Positions 1 to 6,382 of a stretch of DNA of 29,040 nt are shown piece after piece; position 1 is the stretch's first letter, and each line of letters opens with the position of its first letter. Under the pieces are notes generated by a model. It was given only the letters and a program-made list of their open reading frames with translations, ran no database searches and was not told the DNA's origin. This DNA is from Fen-1308 sp035319185. GTDB taxonomy: Bacteria > Nitrospirota > Thermodesulfovibrionia > Thermodesulfovibrionales > Dissulfurispiraceae. Location of the stretch: contig DATHDF010000093.1 in NCBI GenBank assembly GCA_035319185.1, forward strand, positions 1-29,040, read 5' to 3'. Position numbers and translations under genes: made by a program.

Positions 1-699
1 CAGCGGTTCAAACTTGGCAGAAGCATGTGCTCGATCGCGCGCGATGACATGTCTGTGGAGCTGGGGCTGAACGGCAATCTGCATGCCTTCGTATGCGAAG
101 GCGAACCCCATGAAGTGCTCGTCGATATGGCAAAGGCCAAGAATGCCGATCTTATAGCGCTCGGCACTCATGGCAGAAAAGGCCTTAAAAAGATCTTTAT
201 GGGAAGCGTGACATCGCGGGTCCTGCAGCTGTCTCCATGCGACGTCCTCGTAGTGAAGCAGTCCGGCGAGTGCGAGATGCGGTACAGATCGATACTCCTC
301 TCCTATGACGGCTCTCCTTTCAGCAAAAAGGCGCTGCAGCGGGCCTGCGAACTTGCAAAAATCGAAGGCTCGGAGATCACGGCTCTCTATGTTATTCCCA
401 GGTATGAAGAGGCCCTGGAATTTATTTCATCAAATATCATAAAGGCAGACATTATGCTCGATGCAGGCAAGATACTTGACGAGGCGACTTCAATGGCTGC
501 GGAAATCGGGGTCGAGATGAGGACCGAGATAGCTGACGGCAACGAAGCCGAAAAAACGGTCGAAGCTGCGCGGAAACTCAAAAGTCAGCTGATAATCAGG
601 GGCACGCACGGATGGACCGGTTTTAACAAGGCCATCATCGGCAGCGTAATCGAAAGCATAATCGTCAATGCGCCATGTCCGGTATTGGCGGTGAGGTGA
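1..699 (+). CDS. Tandem-domain universal stress protein (UspA), 5' partial
   Basis: The reading frame is open to the window edge (no stop in codons 1-8), so the gene starts upstream and the first in-frame ATG at position 25 is probably internal. The visible part is the C-terminal half of one Usp domain followed by a complete second Usp domain. Both carry the ATP-binding signature G-x2-G-x9-G-S: GTHG...MGS in domain one and GTHG...IGS in domain two. Usp proteins are cytoplasmic nucleotide-binding stress proteins, and tandem forms are usually near 290-300 aa, so about 65 residues are missing. The stop is four bases before the next usp gene, so the two are probably co-transcribed. Family assignment is firm; the specific role is unknown. 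Confidence 0.9.
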   Translation, partial: QRFKLGRSMCSIARDDMSVELGLNGNLHAFVCEGEPHEVLVDMAKAKNADLIALGTHGRKGLKKIFMGSVTSRVLQLSPCDVLVVKQSGECEMRYRSILLSYDGSPFSKKALQRACELAKIEGSEITALYVIPRYEEALEFISSNIIKADIMLDAGKILDEATSMAAEIGVEMRTEIADGNEAEKTVEAARKLKSQLIIRGTHGWTGFNKAIIGSVIESIIVNAPCPVLAVR

Positions 700-703
700 A
701 GAA

Positions 704-1123
704 ATGAAAGGGTTCAGAAAAGTGCTGATAGCATTGAACGGCAACAGAAAGGTCCTTGACGCAGGCATACAGATGGCGCAGGACGAGAAAACCTGGGCCA
801 TAGTGATAAAGGTTATTCCCCCATTCGAAGGCGATCTTAATCTGACAGGGATAAAGAACATCGAAGACGTTCTCGACAGCGGGGTCGGCAGTGCTGTCTC
901 TCAGGTAGCAGCTGATGCAAAGGCTAAAGGCGCGCTAATAAAGACAACGGTCCGGCAAGGAAATGTGCCGGACGCCATAGTTGAGGTGGCAGACGAAGAG
1001 CGGTGCGACCTTATAATCATGGGAGCTCCGAAGAAAAACCGCTTAAGAAGATTCTTCGGCGATCATGCTGTGGAAAAAGTGATCGATATGGCGCCCTGCC
1101 CCGTCTATGTCGTGGCCGCATGA
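704..1123 (+). CDS. Single-domain universal stress protein (UspA family)
   Basis: A 139-aa Usp-fold protein beginning MKGFRKVLIALNG and ending with the usual CPVYVV strand. The start at 704 is supported by a GAGGTGAAGAA Shine-Dalgarno that overlaps the end of the preceding usp gene. The nucleotide-binding loop is degenerate: the position of the second glycine is lysine (G-A-P-K), the spacing to the next glycine is shortened, and that glycine is followed by Asp rather than Ser/Thr. It may therefore not bind ATP in the usual way, while its upstream partner should. It is likely a partner or paralogue of the tandem Usp in the same operon. The function is not predictable beyond stress response. 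Confidence 0.85.
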   Translation: MKGFRKVLIALNGNRKVLDAGIQMAQDEKTWAIVIKVIPPFEGDLNLTGIKNIEDVLDSGVGSAVSQVAADAKAKGALIKTTVRQGNVPDAIVEVADEERCDLIIMGAPKKNRLRRFFGDHAVEKVIDMAPCPVYVVAA

Positions 1124-1148
1124 CGGGGCAAGCGGGGCACCGGGTCCG

Positions 1149-1313
1149 TCACGCAAGAAACCTTGATATAAAAAGCCCGAACACCATCGATCCCCAGGCT
1201 ATGACGGATACGTATGTGGCGATTTCACTTCTTTCGCAGACAACCGACTTCTTCGAAACCAGGAATGAGACCGCAAAGATCAGCAGTCCGAATATCAGTA
1301 CGCTCGCTATCAC
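1149..1313 (-). CDS. 54-aa two-helix membrane peptide (GTG start), coupled to nifB-like gene
   Basis: A short gene of 55 codons including the stop. A GTG start at 1313-1311 follows an AAGGAGG Shine-Dalgarno that overlaps the TAA stop of the nifB-like gene, and only 11 bases separate that stop from the GTG. The translation begins V-I-A-S-V-L-I-F-G-L-L-I-F-A-V and has two hydrophobic segments, about residues 1-19 and 35-53. They are joined by a charged hairpin with KK near 21-22, a Cys at 26 and E-R-S-E near 27-30. This predicts a two-pass inner-membrane micropeptide. The placement implies translational coupling to the radical SAM gene. I recognise no family. Strong SD, tight spacing and hydrophobic pattern support a real gene; its function is unknown. 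Confidence 0.65.
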   Translation of the reverse strand: MIASVLIFGLLIFAVSFLVSKKSVVCERSEIATYVSVIAWGSMVFGLFISRFLA

Positions 1314-1324
1314 GGAGTACCTCC

Positions 1325-2218
1325 TTAATTGATCATTTCGTATTGTTCGCCTATAGCGGCGGAGAGGACCTCAAGCTCCATGTCCTTGTCTTCGCCGAGG
1401 ATGCCGCAGGCATCGGCCCTGCACTGGCGGCAATGGGTCATCTGCTCTACGTACTTGCCGCATTCCGTCCGAAGATTATGTATCATCTCGCGGCCAGGCC
1501 TTTCGATGTGCGCGAATTCGGCCTGTGGGATAAGCGGCAGTATATTGTGCAGGTCAGCGCCCTTTGAACCTGCAAGCTCAGCTATCTGCGGGATTTCAGC
1601 GTCATTGACACCCGGAATGAGAACGCTGTTTACCTTTACCATCAATCCCGCATCTATCGCATTTGTAAGTCCGCGCCACTGGTTCGTAAAGATTCTTTCG
1701 GCAGCCTCCGCTCCGGTCAATTTTCTGCCCCTGTAGACAGCCCAGGCGTAAATCTTTTCTGCGGTCTCGATCTGCGCCGCGCTTATCGTTACTGTAATGC
1801 TTCTTATCCCGCACTTCACTATATCGTCCAGTCGGTCAGGCAGGCTGAGCCCGTTAGTTGATGCGCACAGTATCAGATCAGGAAATTTCCGGTTTATCAT
1901 CCTGAAGGTCTCAAAGGTCGCCTCATTGGCAAGCGGATCTCCGGGCCCGGCTATTCCGACTACAGTCAGGCGTTCGTTTCTCTCGACAAGCGCGCTCACC
2001 CTGAATAACGCCTCTTCGGGAGTCAGGACTGTACTGGTTATGCCCGGCCGCGATTCATGTGCACAATCGTACTTCCTTATACAGTAGCGGCACTGAATGT
2101 TGCAGGCAGGCGCCACAGGCAGATGAACCCTGCCGAAACGGGAGTGGGCCTGCTTTGAAAAGCATGGATGGCTGTTCATTATGTCTCTGTTCTTTCTTGT
2201 ACCTGCAGGCTCGCTCAT
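1325..2218 (-). CDS. nifB: NifB-type radical SAM protein (FeMo-cofactor precursor synthase family, no NifX domain)
   Basis: 297 aa from the ATG at 2218, which has GAGGAG six bases upstream. A GTG in the same frame at 2272 lacks a ribosome site. Residues 17-20 are HPCF, and the radical SAM motif C39-N-I-Q-C43-R-Y-C46 sits in the NifB-specific block ending YDCAHESRPG. The C-terminal NifB motif CRQCRADA has Cys263 and Cys266. NifB makes the 8Fe-9S-C NifB-co core from two [4Fe-4S] clusters and SAM, and the HPC and CxxC cysteines bind those substrate clusters. There is no C-terminal NifX-like domain, as in the short archaeal and deep-branching bacterial forms. No other nif gene is in the window, so the role in nitrogen fixation is inference. 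It is followed by the 54-aa membrane peptide. Confidence 0.85.
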   Translation of the reverse strand: MSEPAGTRKNRDIMNSHPCFSKQAHSRFGRVHLPVAPACNIQCRYCIRKYDCAHESRPGITSTVLTPEEALFRVSALVERNERLTVVGIAGPGDPLANEATFETFRMINRKFPDLILCASTNGLSLPDRLDDIVKCGIRSITVTISAAQIETAEKIYAWAVYRGRKLTGAEAAERIFTNQWRGLTNAIDAGLMVKVNSVLIPGVNDAEIPQIAELAGSKGADLHNILPLIPQAEFAHIERPGREMIHNLRTECGKYVEQMTHCRQCRADACGILGEDKDMELEVLSAAIGEQYEMIN

Positions 2219-2346
2219 CGGCGCCTCCTCGAACGTATTATCCTGATCTTTCGTAAGCAATAGCGATGCCACGCAGTCAAATACCTGATTTAACGGGACA
2301 TTCGTAAAAGCACGTCCGTATATTTATATTTCTTTTTTGTAAATTT

Positions 2347-2364
2347 TATAACATTTATGTCATA
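2347..2364. promoter_or_regulatory. Near-perfect inverted repeat between nifB-like and trmB-like genes
   Basis: TATAACAT-TT-ATGTCATA: 8-base arms with one mismatch (7 of 8 pairs) around a two-base centre. It lies in the AT-rich divergent intergenic region, 10 bases upstream of the -35 box of the trmB-like promoter and about 130 bases from the nifB-like start. It could be an operator for either gene. No binding protein is identified, and AT-rich DNA gives weak palindromes by chance. Confidence 0.3.
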
Positions 2365-2373
2365 TAACCATTC

Positions 2374-2402
2374 TTGACAGTAATGGCCTCTAATGGTATA
2401 TT
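2374..2402 (+). promoter_or_regulatory. Sigma-70 promoter for the trmB-ilvE operon
   Basis: A perfect -35 box TTGACA (2374-2379), a 17-base spacer and a -10 box TATATT (2397-2402, five of six consensus bases). The predicted transcription start is at about 2409-2410, which coincides with the ATG at 2410. This implies a leaderless or nearly leaderless transcript if that ATG is used. Confidence 0.65.
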
Positions 2403-2423
2403 AACTACTATGGTAGTTAATAT
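2398..2423. promoter_or_regulatory. Palindromic operator candidate over the trmB-like start codon
   Basis: A perfect inverted repeat with 11-base arms, ATATTAACTAC (2398-2408) and GTAGTTAATAT (2413-2423), around a TATG centre that contains the start codon. It overlaps the -10 box and the predicted transcription start, where a bound repressor would block the promoter. Autoregulation by the encoded HTH protein is the natural inference but is not shown. Confidence 0.55.
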
Positions 2424-3225
2424 TAAAGAATTGACCGCGCGGCTCGCGGGGATAGGCCTGGCCGAATATGAATCGCGGGCATATATCTCCCTGCTGAAAA
2501 CGAACCCGGCCACGCCCTATGAACTGGCACGCTCCTCTGGCGTACCGTCTTCGAAGATATATGAAGCCCTTAACAGGCTCGTCGAAAAAGGCATTGCCTC
2601 CGCTGTCGAGGAAGGCAGCAGAAAACGCTATGTCCCCATCGATCCCGGTGAACTGCTCGGCCGCTACAGGGCCTCGATGAACTCCCTTGTCGACTCGCTT
2701 TCCGACGACTTGGCGGGTATCGGATCGGGCAGTGATGTTTCATACATCTGGAACATTACCGGGCGGGATTACCTTTTCGACAAGGCTATCAGGATGATAT
2801 CGAGCGCCGAAAAGACACTGCTGCTGTCGGTCTGGAAGGACGACTTTCCGCTCCTCGATCCCGCCTTGAAAGAAGCAGTCAAAAGAAAGGTGCGCCTCGC
2901 TGTTGTCCACTTCGGTCAGCACGACTCGTCATTGAAGCAGATATTCACCCATCCGATCGAAGACACGCTCTTCCGCGAAAAGGGTGGGCGCGTCCTGGCC
3001 CTTGTCTCGGATTCGCGCGAGGTTCTGATCGGCACCATCTTCGGCGACAACCGGGCAGAAGGGGCATGGAGCGCCAACAGGGGATTTGTGACCGTAACCG
3101 AGGATTATATAAAGCACGACATATACATTATGAAAATAGTCGGACGCTTCGATAGGCAGCTGATAAAGAAGTTCGGCGACAAGTATGCCAGATTGCGGGA
3201 CGTATACAGAGACGAGGAGGAGTGA
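2410..3225 (+). CDS. TrmB-family transcriptional regulator
   Basis: 271 aa from the ATG at 2410. TTG 2374 and ATG 2383 are in frame upstream but would place the promoter inside the gene. The N-terminal ~70 residues are the TrmB winged helix: the LTARLAGIGLAEYESRAYISLL region, then a recognition segment with SSGVPSSKIYEALNRLVEKG. The rest is the PLD-like TrmB effector region, with AVEEGSRKRYVPIDPGEL followed by a domain that ends near YARLRD. TrmB proteins were first described as sugar-responsive regulators in archaea and also occur in anaerobic bacteria; the effector here is unknown. The stop is one base before the aminotransferase ATG, so the regulator and ilvE-like gene form one operon. A palindrome on its own start suggests autoregulation. 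Confidence 0.8.
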   Translation: MVVNIKELTARLAGIGLAEYESRAYISLLKTNPATPYELARSSGVPSSKIYEALNRLVEKGIASAVEEGSRKRYVPIDPGELLGRYRASMNSLVDSLSDDLAGIGSGSDVSYIWNITGRDYLFDKAIRMISSAEKTLLLSVWKDDFPLLDPALKEAVKRKVRLAVVHFGQHDSSLKQIFTHPIEDTLFREKGGRVLALVSDSREVLIGTIFGDNRAEGAWSANRGFVTVTEDYIKHDIYIMKIVGRFDRQLIKKFGDKYARLRDVYRDEEE

Positions 3226-3226
3226 T

Positions 3227-4084
3227 ATGAAGGTTTATATCGACGGAGAGTTTTATGACCGCAGCGAGGCCCGTATATCGGTGTTTGACCACGGCCTTCT
3301 TTATGGTGACGGCGTCTTTGAAGGAATACGCATCTATGGAGGCAAGATATTCAGGCTCCGTGAGCATCTCGACCGTCTTTATGACAGCGCGAAGTCCATC
3401 CTGCTCGATATCCCAATGTCGAAGCCGGATATGGAGAAGGCCGTCAGCGATACCGTGCAAATAAATGAAAGGAACGAAGGTTACATCCGCCTTATCGTCA
3501 CGCGGGGAGCAGGAGAACTTGGACTCGATCCCGGCCAATGCGCCAGACCAACGGTGATCATCATTGCGGGCGATATACAGCTTTACCCTCCGGAGTATTA
3601 CGACAAGGGCATCGCGGTTGTAACGGCATCGTCCCGCAGGATGCCGTCCGACAGCCTTGACCCGCGCATCAAATCCCTAAACTACCTGAATAACGTAATG
3701 GCCAAGATCGAGGCAGGGCAGGCAGGGTGCCTTGAAGCCGTCATGCTGAACCACGAGGGCTATGTGTCAGAGTGCACTGCCGACAACATCTTCCTTGTGC
3801 GTAGCGGAAAGATTGCAACGCCGGCAGTTAACTGCGGTGCGCTAGGCGGCATCACAAGGTCTGCGGTTATCGAGCTTGCAGGGTCACTCGGCATTGAAGT
3901 CCGTGAGGCCCAACTTACACGCTACGATCTTTACACTGCCGATGAATGTTTCATGACAGGCACCGGCGCTGAAATCGTACCGGTTGTGAAAATAGACGGT
4001 CGCGGGATAGGCGAAGGGCAGCCCGGTCCGATGACGAAAAGGCTTGCTGAAGAATTCAGGAAGTTAGCAGGCCGGCAGCAATAA
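3227..4084 (+). CDS. ilvE: Branched-chain amino acid aminotransferase (class IV PLP)
   Basis: 285 aa. The ATG at 3227 has a GAGGAGGAG ribosome site just upstream, inside the end of the regulator gene, and an upstream in-frame start would overlap that gene by 40 bases. Class IV fold signatures are all present: VYIDGEFYDRSEARISVFDHGLLYGDGVFEGIR at the N-terminus, the PLP lysine K149 in KSLNYLNN, and E182 in the GYVSECTADNIF motif that contacts the PLP ring nitrogen. The C-terminal motif is GTGAEIVPV. The enzyme transfers amino groups between glutamate and branched-chain 2-oxo acids in the cytoplasm. D-amino acid transaminases and aminodeoxychorismate lyase share the fold, but the length and motifs favour IlvE. 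Co-transcription with a TrmB regulator is the noteworthy context. Confidence 0.85.
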   Translation: MKVYIDGEFYDRSEARISVFDHGLLYGDGVFEGIRIYGGKIFRLREHLDRLYDSAKSILLDIPMSKPDMEKAVSDTVQINERNEGYIRLIVTRGAGELGLDPGQCARPTVIIIAGDIQLYPPEYYDKGIAVVTASSRRMPSDSLDPRIKSLNYLNNVMAKIEAGQAGCLEAVMLNHEGYVSECTADNIFLVRSGKIATPAVNCGALGGITRSAVIELAGSLGIEVREAQLTRYDLYTADECFMTGTGAEIVPVVKIDGRGIGEGQPGPMTKRLAEEFRKLAGRQQ

Positions 4085-4091
4085 AAACCGG

Positions 4092-5000
4092 CTATGGCGG
4101 GCACTTGCCGCAGACCGAGGTAAAGAGGGCGGTCGAAAGGTATCTGTCGCCCCTGTCAGGCAGAAGGACTACTATCACGCCTTCCCGCAGTTCGCTGGAT
4201 TTTTTTATCGCTATCTGCATGGCTGCGCCGCTCGACATGCCTACAAACAGGCCCTCCTTAATTGCAAGCATCCTCGTAGTGTCGAAGGCCTCCTCGTCGG
4301 TGACTATGTAACGCTCATCCAGCTTCGACGGATCGAAGATTTTGGGCACTATACTTTCGTTCATGTTCTTCAGGCCCTGCACCCTGTGTCCCTTTACAGG
4401 TTCGACTCCGACAATGCATATGCCGGCGTTGAATTCCTTCAGCCTTTTTGCTACACCCATCAGCGTGCCGGTTGTGCCCATGCCTGCGACGAAATGGGTG
4501 ACGGTACCGCCGGTCTGATCGATGATCTCGCGTCCGGTTGATTCATAATGCGCCATTACATTGGCCGGATTATCGAACTGATTCGGCATAAAATAGAGGT
4601 CCGGCTGCTCGGCCATGATCCGGTGGGCAAGCCTGATGGCCCCGTCCGTGCCCTCGTTCGCCGGGCTCAGAATGAGCTCCGCCCCGAAGGCCTCCAGCAC
4701 CTTTCGCCGCTCTACGCTCACGCAGGCAGGCATCGTAAGCTTCACGCGATATTTCTTCGCTGCCCCTATCATGGCAAGGCCGATCCCGGTATTACCCGAT
4801 GTGGCCTCCAGGACGATCTTGTCCCGCGTCAGCCGGCCCTCGCGTTCAGCGGCCTCGATCATATACAGCGCAATCCTGTCCTTTACCGATCCGCCCGGAT
4901 TATTACCTTCGAGCTTAGCGAAAAGACGCACATTCGGATTGGGATTGATGTTTTCAATTCTCACTAACGGCGTATTGCCGACTGAATCAGACACTCCCAT
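4092..5000 (-). CDS. cysM: Cysteine synthase, CysM/CysK type
   Basis: 302 aa, ATG at 5000 preceded by AGGAGG. This is a PLP fold-type II beta-replacing enzyme: VGNTPLVRI at the N-terminus, PLP lysine K40 in NNPGGSVKDR, the substrate loop EATSGNTGIGLAM, and a glycine-rich phosphate cup GMGTTGT. It makes cysteine from O-acetylserine (or O-phosphoserine) and sulfide. The fuller EATSGNTGIGLAMIGAAK and ERRKVLEAFGAEL blocks favour CysM-like proteins. The last residues, VCGKCPP, form a CxxC pair that is an extra over the core fold and might bind a metal or act in redox control. Convergent with ilvE, with seven bases between the stops. The next gene upstream on the strand is 26 bases away. Confidence 0.85.
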   Translation of the reverse strand: MGVSDSVGNTPLVRIENINPNPNVRLFAKLEGNNPGGSVKDRIALYMIEAAEREGRLTRDKIVLEATSGNTGIGLAMIGAAKKYRVKLTMPACVSVERRKVLEAFGAELILSPANEGTDGAIRLAHRIMAEQPDLYFMPNQFDNPANVMAHYESTGREIIDQTGGTVTHFVAGMGTTGTLMGVAKRLKEFNAGICIVGVEPVKGHRVQGLKNMNESIVPKIFDPSKLDERYIVTDEEAFDTTRMLAIKEGLFVGMSSGAAMQIAIKKSSELREGVIVVLLPDRGDRYLSTALFTSVCGKCPP

Positions 5001-5026
5001 CTATTGTTCCTCCTGATCGATTAACC

Positions 5027-5788
5027 TTATCCCGCTGCACCGAAGCCCTGGACCACACTTTCATAGGCCTGCGCGCACAGCTGCTTTCTGGCGTCCACTG
5101 CCGATATGTCGGCAACGGGTCGCGACACCGGCGGGTTGAAATAAAGAGAAGCTTCGATCCTCCGTATACCGAGCAGATGCCAGAGGTGCGGCATTAGTTT
5201 CTTCCCTCCATACCACGCCACTGTGCCAATTAATTCCGAAGGGTACCTGATGCTCACCGGGGTCACAGGTATGTTCCTGCGCGCAGGGACGCTGAAAAAT
5301 GTGCTCTTAAACATCCGTATCGACTTTCCATCCGAGGTCGTCCCTTCCGGAAAAATCACCACCATGACACCATGGTCTATCTTGCGTCCTATTGCCCCCA
5401 TAGCTCCAATCGCACTTTTCTTATGCTCCCTGTTTATGAAAAGCGTGCCGCCCAGGATTGCAAGCCAGCCGACAAGCGGCCATCCCCTTACCTCCTTCTT
5501 GGCGAGAAAGGACGACGGGCGGACGCTGCCCATCACCAGGATGTCAAGATAGCTTGAATGATTGCAGACCACAAAACCGCCGAGTTCACTCTGGGCCCCG
5601 CCCTTTCTTACCCTGATGCCCAAAATCAGGCACATCGCCCTGGCCCACATCATGGTGCAGATTGCACAGGCGCGCGCCCTTCCGCCTTCGCTCGCCGCCG
5701 CGGCAAGATTGACGACAACCCCTGCAGCAAGAAAGAAAAGACTCACCGCCAGGAGAAGCAGCAGCCTGTATGCTCTCAATACGGTCAT
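5027..5788 (-). CDS. plsC: 1-acyl-sn-glycerol-3-phosphate acyltransferase (PlsC family)
   Basis: 253 aa, ATG at 5788 with only a weak ribosome site. A hydrophobic N-terminal segment (about residues 8-31) anchors it in the inner membrane. The catalytic motif NHSSYLD gives H77 and D82 (HX4D), followed by FINREHK and the glycerol-phosphate binding motif FPEGTTSDG. It acylates lysophosphatidic acid during phospholipid synthesis, though closely related enzymes act on other lysolipids such as ornithine lipids. It lies between a PilZ gene (62 bases upstream) and cysM (26 bases downstream) on the same strand, so it may belong to a three-gene unit. Confidence 0.8.
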   Translation of the reverse strand: MTVLRAYRLLLLLAVSLFFLAAGVVVNLAAAASEGGRARACAICTMMWARAMCLILGIRVRKGGAQSELGGFVVCNHSSYLDILVMGSVRPSSFLAKKEVRGWPLVGWLAILGGTLFINREHKKSAIGAMGAIGRKIDHGVMVVIFPEGTTSDGKSIRMFKSTFFSVPARRNIPVTPVSIRYPSELIGTVAWYGGKKLMPHLWHLLGIRRIEASLYFNPPVSRPVADISAVDARKQLCAQAYESVVQGFGAAG

Positions 5789-5850
5789 GGATTGTATTTC
5801 GTTCCCCGATTTGAATCAAACAGCCAGGCGATATAGGCATTTGCCTGCGT

Positions 5851-6252
5851 CTATTTGTATCGCGCAGCCTTCAGGAGAAGATAATTTATCAGCTGTTGCA
5901 GACCATGCTTTGCAGCCGGCGACAAGTCGCCGAAATCTATGGCCAGCTCGATCATGTCCTGCTTGTCAAGGTCCCGCGAAACCTGGACCCTGACGACCGT
6001 GCCGTTAAGTTCCAGCATATTGTCGAGACCGCCTGCCTCCAGGCGCATGTCCACCCTGTCGGACATTCCAGGCAGCGGATCACTGCTGCGAAAATTGGCC
6101 AGCAGCCCTGATACACTCAGGTTCACAAGGTTGCCGGTCGCAGACCGCTCGCCAAAGATCAACGCAACAGCGCCCTCTTTAACGAACCGCTGATAACGCC
6201 TTCCCTCGGACAGTACCTCGATCGACGCCATCTGATTATTCATTCCCGGCAT
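5851..6252 (-). CDS. PilZ-domain protein, putative c-di-GMP receptor
   Basis: 133 aa of almost nothing but a PilZ barrel. The c-di-GMP binding motif RxxxR is R18-x3-R22 in RRYQRF. The second motif (D/N)xSxxG is the N form, NLSVSG. Such single-domain proteins relay c-di-GMP levels to motility, exopolysaccharide or other targets. The start is uncertain: ATGs at 6252, 6243 and 6231 are in frame, and none has a strong Shine-Dalgarno. It is divergent from the DUF362 gene and followed by plsC. The target is unknown. Confidence 0.75.
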   Translation of the reverse strand: MPGMNNQMASIEVLSEGRRYQRFVKEGAVALIFGERSATGNLVNLSVSGLLANFRSSDPLPGMSDRVDMRLEAGGLDNMLELNGTVVRVQVSRDLDKQDMIELAIDFGDLSPAAKHGLQQLINYLLLKAARYK

Positions 6253-6302
6253 TCATGGCTCATGAACCCTCACGATACCTTATCGCCAGCACTCCTTTAT
6301 TT

Positions 6303-6332
6303 AATATAACTGACCGCTCCAGGCCAATTCAA
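6303..6332 (-). promoter_or_regulatory. Candidate sigma-70 promoter for the PilZ gene
   Basis: On the minus strand, TTGAAT (6332-6327) is separated by 18 bases from TATATT (6308-6303). It lies in the 126-130 bp divergent region between the PilZ gene and the DUF362 gene, and gives a leader of about 45 bases to the 6252 ATG. Confidence 0.45.
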
Positions 6333-6382
6333 ATCATCACGAGTGCTTGATGACGCGCGTAACCAGCTGCTAACATAGCGTG

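Noticed and set aside
2219..2272. An 18-residue N-terminal extension of the nifB-like protein from a GTG at 2272
   Set aside because: No ribosome site at the GTG; the ATG at 2218 has GAGGAG at good spacing, and the extension does not resemble NifB.
4072..4089. GCCGG ... CCGGC stem between the convergent ilvE and cysM genes
   Set aside because: A five-base stem with an A-rich loop and no T-tract on either strand is not a convincing terminator.
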